From NCBI GenBank assembly GCA_037501455.1, contig CM074862.1, positions 84,901,501-84,965,500 of the forward strand: 64,000 nt of DNA, read 5' to 3'. Below, one piece after another: positions 58,301 through 64,000 of this stretch. The DNA comes from Lantana camara (Eukaryota; Streptophyta; Magnoliopsida; Lamiales; Verbenaceae). A program made the position numbers and the translations under genes. The first letter of the stretch is position 1, and every line of letters starts with the position of its first letter. Under the pieces are notes generated by a model. The model ran no database searches. It was given only the letters and a program-made list of their open reading frames with translations, and was not told where the DNA came from.

Positions 58301-59884
58301 AGATATTGTTCGTCCTCGAGCAATCAAGAAAATTACGTCAAACCAACCTCAAAATCAATCTCTCAATGGAGCAATTTTCAGAATTTCACTAAAACAAGTC
58401 TAGCTCATCAAACACATTTCAATCAAGCACAAGTATCAACACAATGGTATAAGTCAAATATCCTCGTGTAGTGTGTGAATTCGAACAAGAAAATGTACAA
58501 TGGTCAGAACACCAGACTAATGATTCCTTCCTAAGTACCAATGATAGACTTCGGAAAACATTCTTCGCACCTATCTCCACTAATGGAATTGACCTAGAAT
58601 TAAGGATCGGAAGGTCTTTCGAGGCTTGTAATGTGGGCTCGGGGTTAAGGTTATGGAATTTTTAGTATAGTAGTGACTCAACACACCTAGCTCACCCATT
58701 CAAATTTCCATGGTTGCCATCTTCGTCTTCCCCATCAAACTCCCCCAAACTTGGACCCTGTCCAAGTTTGTCACATACAGACCGTCTGAAAATTTCTTCT
58801 GTTTCACATCTTCTCAATACTCTTCTCAAAAGTATAAATATTTTTTTTCTTCTCTCTTTTTTTTTTCTTCTGTCTACTTATTGCTTACACCACTCGTTCT
58901 TTTACTACTTCCTTTTTAATTCTTCTTTTCTTTCAGCATCTAAGAGTATCTCTTATTTCTTCTCTTGGTTTCTCATCAGGAATTTAGCAGCATCTTCAAT
59001 TGATTCAAACGAGTGAGCAAAGTGTGACTCAAGGGTAAGTTTATGGTGCTGTGCCTGTGGCTTATAATGCGGCTACAAAAATTTAATGGCACAACACTTA
59101 GGCTCAGCGGGGTCAATAGGATTTCGTTCTTTAGTACAAATGGCTCAATAGCGAGGCTACCTCCGACATGAATGCCTAAGTCATCTCCCTAACTCTTCGT
59201 CAATTCAAAACTTCGCTTCAATAGGACTAAAATGCCTCCTAATCCACTTCTTAGTATTATTCAAGAATTACTAATTTAGTATCCTAACCTAAGTACATGA
59301 CCTTGTTCCAATGTGCACAAAAATAAGGATATTCCACCGTTCCAAAGTATCAATACTCACACCTAACTTCATGCATTCAACTAGCCTAACTCACTTTGGC
59401 AAACTTCCAACAATCAACCTCATCGAAAAATCCAAAATTTTGGCCTATTTTCAGCAATCATCTTTTCACGCTCAAAGATATCACAATTTCAAGTAAGTTA
59501 AGCCCCCAACGCATCTTCCTATGCAAAATATTAGCAATACAATCCAAAACTTTTTGCCCCTCTCCCCCAAACTTAAATCATGCAATGTCCCCATGCATAA
59601 AAGAAAAAGGAAAGAAGGCAAAAAGAAAACTCCCTCAACACTGCGAAGAACCCGGCAACAAGCTATTCATCACCCCTAACCTGCACTTAAACGACTAAAA
59701 CACGGATCATAAGCTAAGCAAAGCAAATGATAATCAACATGCAATCAACATGAAAGCCCTGTCGTCAAGTATCGCAAATAACCATAAGAATAATTAGCGC
59801 AATGCAATTAGTCAGGTTAGTGTGGTGAATTATATCTTCATACAAACCAAGGCAGAGAAAATGAAAGACTAGAAAAGAAATCAC
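58301..59884 (-). other. Long 3' untranslated region of the Athila element
   Basis: No coding frame that looks real; short frames are low-complexity. It contains two further purine-tract copies (near 58745 and 59572) and T/C-rich runs on the plus strand (58830-58930). Confidence 0.65.
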
Positions 59885-61126
59885 TCAAGGAAAAGAGGGC
59901 GGGTAATGTGGCGGTTGGCTTGAGCTACTCGCTCCAGCGCCTCCAAATTGTTTGGCGAGGTATGCGTGGAGGTTCTCGAACTGGCCGTCAATGTGGAGCT
60001 GCAAGGCATCAAGCCGGGAGTCCACATGCTCTACGAAGCTGTCCATCCTCGCATTCTGGGACGCCATATAATCCCGCATGTAAGCGGGGATCTCCTCATC
60101 ATCTTCTTGGACCATTGGCATCTGTGCTCCTCGTCCGCCTTCCGCCCTATCCGGTATCTGAGCAAGCCTTCTCTGCTGCTCAAGGGTGAGGTCATCATAT
60201 TTGGCCACACCCCACCTGTACATTCGCTCAAACCGGTTCCTTTCCCTTTCTGGATACCAGGGTAAAACCCTGTCTTTTAGGCTCCCGGCAGACCATCGGA
60301 TAAATAAGTCCATTTTGATGAACGTCTGCTCCTCCACATAGGGAAAGTTGGATAAGGGCTCCATATCCTCTTCAAGCCATCCCACCTCTTTGGCGAGCTT
60401 CGTCACATAGGCCCCATGACCTATAGTTCCCGACGCCCTGCCTGCCACCTCCTTTAACTTGTACATGAATTCCGTTGTGGCATCAAACTGCATCCCCTCC
60501 TTCATGAAATACATGATGGCCAACTCAAATCCATTTATATTGCCATCACTCTCATGCCTCGCACAAATGCCCATAGCTAGTAGCCGATGCACCATTCGCC
60601 AGACTAAGCTATCAAGCCATGTGGCCTTAGTGTTGCGGGGGTTGTAGGCCGGGGCACCAGCTTTGAGAGGGAAAGACCGCCACACCGCCTCTCTATCTGC
60701 CGTGGACCAATTTGGCAACGTTGTCATCTCGCACATAGGGAACCCTAAGGCATCCCGAATCTCATCAAGAGTTAACGATTCGGTATCCTCTCCGTCCAAT
60801 GTGAAAGTGAGCTTGGTGTCGACTTGGTCCCAAGTCATGGTGGTGAAGAATGCAGTTGTCAACTCCGGGTATGTATTGGCCGGAACCATCATAAATCTCC
60901 TCCACCCGATATTGTTGAACAACACCTCAATCTCTTCCCAAACTCCCAATCTCCGAAGTGTGGCGAGATGCGGGAATTTTGTGGGCATGATATTCCGCGT
61001 TGTATTTCGGTTGTAAGGGTTCCCAAGCCCTTCTAAGGTGACATTCACGGAGTCCCTTGGTTGGCGACCGGTTGGCCCGGAAGATGAGGTGAGTTGCAGA
61101 GGTGCGGGTCTCTTATTGCGTCCCAT
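59885..61126 (-). CDS. Athila env-like / ATHILA ORF1-type protein
   Basis: 413 residues from the ATG at 61126 (MGRNKRPAPLQLTSSSG). The frame is open further upstream, but a strong 3' splice site (TTGATTTTTGTAG) ends five bases before this ATG, so the protein is probably made from a spliced subgenomic RNA. Residues about 50-330 form a conserved-looking globular domain (FPHLATLRRLGVWEEIEVLFNNIGW; WDSLVWRMVHRLLAMGI-like), as in the plant family annotated as Arabidopsis retrotransposon ORF-1 protein. The C-terminal part has an acidic hinge and a helical stretch (MDSFVEHVDSRLDALQLHID). I see no signal peptide or convincing membrane anchor in the 413-residue form, so an envelope function is not shown. 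Intact here. Confidence 0.8.
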   Translation of the reverse strand: MGRNKRPAPLQLTSSSGPTGRQPRDSVNVTLEGLGNPYNRNTTRNIMPTKFPHLATLRRLGVWEEIEVLFNNIGWRRFMMVPANTYPELTTAFFTTMTWDQVDTKLTFTLDGEDTESLTLDEIRDALGFPMCEMTTLPNWSTADREAVWRSFPLKAGAPAYNPRNTKATWLDSLVWRMVHRLLAMGICARHESDGNINGFELAIMYFMKEGMQFDATTEFMYKLKEVAGRASGTIGHGAYVTKLAKEVGWLEEDMEPLSNFPYVEEQTFIKMDLFIRWSAGSLKDRVLPWYPERERNRFERMYRWGVAKYDDLTLEQQRRLAQIPDRAEGGRGAQMPMVQEDDEEIPAYMRDYMASQNARMDSFVEHVDSRLDALQLHIDGQFENLHAYLAKQFGGAGASSSSQPPHYPPSFP

Positions 61127-61873
61127 ATTTCCTACAAAAATCAATAAGAAAATCAATTCAAGTTCAAAGGGGCATTTTATCGAACACCTTGTAAGCACAA
61201 GTAAGGGGCATAGTATTTCATCAAATCTTGCATAGCATTTCATCACCCACTACCTAGACTTAGCCCTCAATGCCACCATAATCGTTTAAAGCTCAGAGGG
61301 ACTCAATTTCGTCCTCCAACGTGGACATAACCACCCACAATAATTCTCCAAAATTTGCAAAACTCATGACAATGTGTAAGAGCAAGGGCCAAATTTTCAA
61401 ATACATTGCAAATACCTAACTCTAGCATGTGCAAAACTCGACAAAGGAGCAAGAAATCAAGAGAATTAGATCCAACATGCTTAAATGAGAGATTAGGGTT
61501 CATACTCTTAATGCCCAACAATTCCAATTTCATGCCAATTCCTAGTTCTACTCATGCCAAAACTCACAATAGAGTCAAGAAATCCCAAGAAAACACACAT
61601 AATCATGCTTCAAAGAACTAGGGTCCAACTTTTCTCAATTGAAATACAAGAAATTAAAGCACCCAAGAGAAAAGAAGACTTACCCGATAGATTTAAGATG
61701 TAAAGTGCAATGTGGGTGTGTGTCTTGCCGGATTAAGAACCAAAGTAATGGTGGGAGTGCTTGTGCCGTGTGGGAATGGGGGAGGAAGAAAGATGAGAGA
61801 AAAGAAGTGGATGTTTTTGTTGTAACTATTAGAAAAGTGTGAGGAACCCCCGTTTTATTTCAACCGATCGGAC

Positions 61874-62040
61874 GGGACACGCCCGTGTCATCTAGTATGC
61901 TGTATGGATGACACGGGGGTGTCACAAAATGCCTAAGATTAGTGACACGCCCGTGTCACCTTCGATTCATCCAAAACTCTTCTGTACCGAGACACGGGGG
62001 TGTCTCGGCTTATGCTTTGTGGGCGTCACGCCCGTGTCTC
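61874..62040. repeat. Cluster of five CACG-palindromes between Athila integrase and env-like ORF
   Basis: GGGACACGCCCGTGTCAT, ATGACACGGGGGTGTCAC, GTGACACGCCCGTGTCAC, CCGAGACACGGGGGTGTCTCGG and GCGTCACGCCCGTGTCTC. The cluster lies upstream of the env-like ORF with respect to transcription, inside the stretch removed or retained by the presumed env splicing. Confidence 0.88.
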
Positions 62041-62261
62041 TCCCAAACTTGGACTTTTGCTCCAAATGTCGCACCTAATAGCTCCAAATCATCCCTTCTC
62101 TTCATAATCCATCCACTCTAATCGAACCAAAATACCTGAACACGAGACAAAAGAGATCATCAATCACAAGCTTAACTACCTAACGCGAAAGAAAAGAAAA
62201 ACGACAAAGGGAAGAAAAATAGTTCTAAGTTATAGTCGTTAGCTTGACTTCATGACTCCGG

Positions 62262-64000
62262 CTAAGGTGCTGAAACTGTTAACACGCATGAGACGTGTTC
62301 GCCAATTCGGTCTCCGGCGAGATATGGCTTGAGTCTTTGTCCATTCACCACAAAGGATGGTGAGCCTTCATTGCCTATCTCCACCGCTCCATTCACTAAG
62401 ACTTTTGTCACTCTGAACGGACCTGACCACCTCGATTTAAGTTTCCCGGGGAAAAGCTTCAATCTAGAATTGTACAATAACACCAGTTGACCCTCGACAA
62501 ACTCCTTGACCCTAATATGCTTGTCATGCCACTTCTTCGTTCTCTCCTTATAAATCCGGGCATTTTCGTACGCTTCTAACCTTAATTCCTCCAACTCTTG
62601 CAGGTCAAGTATCCTTTTCTCTCCGGCTCTTGTGAGATCAAAATTTATAGCCTTAATGGCCCAATACGACTTATACTCGATCTCGACTGGGAGGTGACAT
62701 GCTTTACCATAAACCAACTGATACGGAGAAGTTCCTATAGGTGTCTTGAACGCGGTCCTGTAAGCCCATAATGCGTCATCCAACTTCGAGGACCAATCTT
62801 TCCTAGAGGGGCTCACCACCTTCTCCAAAATCCACTTCAACTCCCTATTCGTGACCTCTGCTTGCCCACTTGCTTGGGGATGATACGCAGTAGTTACCCG
62901 ATGTTGGACCCCATATTTCTTCAACAAAGCTTCCAAGGGCTTGTTGCAAAAGTGCGTACCTCTATCACTGATCAATGCCCGTGGAACTCCGAACCTATTG
63001 AATATGTTCTTTTGCAAAAACCTGATCACCACCTTTGAATCATTGGTCGGAGTTGCCACTGCTTCGGCCCACTTGGATACATAATCCACCGCCACCAAGA
63101 TATACTGATTTCCGTTCGACGGTGGGAAGGGTCCCATGAAATCGATCCCCCAAACATCAAACAACTCAACTTCCAAGATATACTTCATGGGCATCTCATC
63201 TCTTTTACTAATGTTCCCGGATCGCTGACAAGTATCACATTCCTTGGCAAATTTGTAAGCATCCTTAAACAGCATTGGCCACCAAAACCCAGACTGCAAT
63301 ACCTTAGCTGCTGTCTTTCGACCACTAGAATGCCCTCCATACAAGCTTGCATGACATCTCTCTAGCACTTCATCAGCTTCAACCTCCGGGACACATCTCC
63401 GTACTAGACCATCTGAACAGTGCTTATATACATAGGGCTCCTCCCAATAATAACGTTTCACTTCGGATAAGAATCTCTGTTTCTGATGGAAATTCATGCC
63501 CGGTGGTAGAGCTTTGCAGACCATATGATTCACGATATCTGCGTACCAAGGGACGATTGCATCGGCTGCAAACAACTCCTCATCTGGGAAATTCTCAGTA
63601 ATCTCCTCCTCATACTCATCCCCCTTGTCCCCAACCTCTAATCTTGACAAATGATCTGCAACTAAGTTCTCTGTCCCCTTCTTGTCACGAATTTCGAGAT
63701 CGAACTCCTGAAGCAATAGAATCCATCTAATCAAACGGGGCTTTGAATCCTTTTTCGAAAGGAGATACTTGATTGCTGCGTGGTCCGTGTAGACGATTGT
63801 CTTCGAACCTATCAAATAAGACCGAAACTTGTCAAAAGCATGCACAATAGCTAATAATTCTTTTTCAGTAGTAGCGTAATTTAATTGTGCATCATTTAAA
63901 GTTTTGCTAGAATATGCGATAACGTGTAAACGTTTCTCCCTTCGTTGGCCAAGAACTGCTCCAATAGCCAAATCGCTCGCATCGCACATTAGCTCGAACG
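62262..64000 (-). CDS. Athila-lineage pol, C-terminal part (RNase H and integrase), cut by window edge
   Basis: The frame is open to the right edge. RNase [33 protein letters not shown] and [12 protein letters not shown]. Integrase: a complete zinc region (H, H, then CDTCQ), core motifs [18 protein letters not shown] and [12 protein letters not shown] for the D, D, E residues, and a C-terminal part with [20 protein letters not shown]. It ends LTVSAP at 62262. No stop or frameshift is seen in 579 codons, so the enzyme part may still be functional. RT, protease and gag would lie to the right of the window. Confidence 0.92.
   Translation of the reverse strand, partial: FELMCDASDLAIGAVLGQRREKRLHVIAYSSKTLNDAQLNYATTEKELLAIVHAFDKFRSYLIGSKTIVYTDHAAIKYLLSKKDSKPRLIRWILLLQEFDLEIRDKKGTENLVADHLSRLEVGDKGDEYEEEITENFPDEELFAADAIVPWYADIVNHMVCKALPPGMNFHQKQRFLSEVKRYYWEEPYVYKHCSDGLVRRCVPEVEADEVLERCHASLYGGHSSGRKTAAKVLQSGFWWPMLFKDAYKFAKECDTCQRSGNISKRDEMPMKYILEVELFDVWGIDFMGPFPPSNGNQYILVAVDYVSKWAEAVATPTNDSKVVIRFLQKNIFNRFGVPRALISDRGTHFCNKPLEALLKKYGVQHRVTTAYHPQASGQAEVTNRELKWILEKVVSPSRKDWSSKLDDALWAYRTAFKTPIGTSPYQLVYGKACHLPVEIEYKSYWAIKAINFDLTRAGEKRILDLQELEELRLEAYENARIYKERTKKWHDKHIRVKEFVEGQLVLLYNSRLKLFPGKLKSRWSGPFRVTKVLVNGAVEIGNEGSPSFVVNGQRLKPYLAGDRIGEHVSCVLTVSAP

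Larger units (their letters stand above)
56759..64000 (-). mobile_element. Ty3/gypsy element of the Athila lineage, 5' half beyond the window
   Basis: 3' LTR at 56759-58285, purine tract at 58286-58300, env-like ORF at 59885-61126, integrase and RNase H at 62262-64000. The order pol, env-like ORF, long 3' untranslated region, LTR on the minus strand is typical of Athila. The insertion site is inside the copia remnant, so the element is younger than that one. Confidence 0.88.

Overview
The window is nuclear DNA of a flowering plant, probably a eudicot. Evidence: split genes with GT-AG introns (and one AT-AC intron), two plant gene families (a SWIB/Plus3 protein and a full-length ABCB transporter), and a dense, nested population of plant transposable elements in AT-rich spacer. 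No prokaryotic, organellar, rRNA or CRISPR signal was seen. Only two host genes are visible, both on the minus strand; most of the rest is repeats.

Layout. 1-2491: a non-autonomous LTR element (Met-tRNA primer site, no pol) that carries an inner terminal-inverted-repeat element. 2625-5362: a SWIB + Plus3 gene whose last junctions include a textbook U12-type AT-AC intron; it lacks the GYF end of its closest relatives and stops about 130 bp from the LTR element. 8269-12109: two head-to-tail L1-type LINE remnants. 12110-12523: a TRIM element. 13591-26063: a complete Ty3 element of the Tat lineage on the minus strand, with 833-bp LTRs, an ATATA target duplication, and an antisense, intron-containing gene between integrase and the 3' LTR. 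26890-36986: a very young LARD-like element with 3.8-kb LTRs and a non-coding 2.5-kb interior, inserted into a foldback MITE. 37756-38212 and 40242-40767: Mutator-type MITEs with perfect 9-bp target duplications, the second sitting inside a tRNA-derived SINE. 41180-42500: a satellite-like array. 43230-44400: another LINE end. 45347-52164: an apparently intact 12-exon ABCB (MDR/P-glycoprotein) gene with related foldback MITEs in three introns. 53243-56758: the 3' part of a Ty1/copia element, interrupted at 56759 by an Athila-lineage Ty3 element (LTR, env-like ORF, integrase) that leaves the window on the right.

How things relate. The two host genes look functionally independent. The most unusual signals are: (1) clusters of a hairpin-like palindrome built on CACG-GG-CGTG whose flanking arms change in a matched way from copy to copy, found in two unrelated retroelements and, in the Athila LTR, lying just upstream of the TATA box; (2) the spliced antisense gene of the Tat element, with its own TATA box and poly(A) signal; (3) the AT-AC intron; and (4) an array of six mini-hairpins directly before the polypurine tract of the LARD element. 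All coordinates and splice sites were read by eye and phase-checked; no database comparison was possible.
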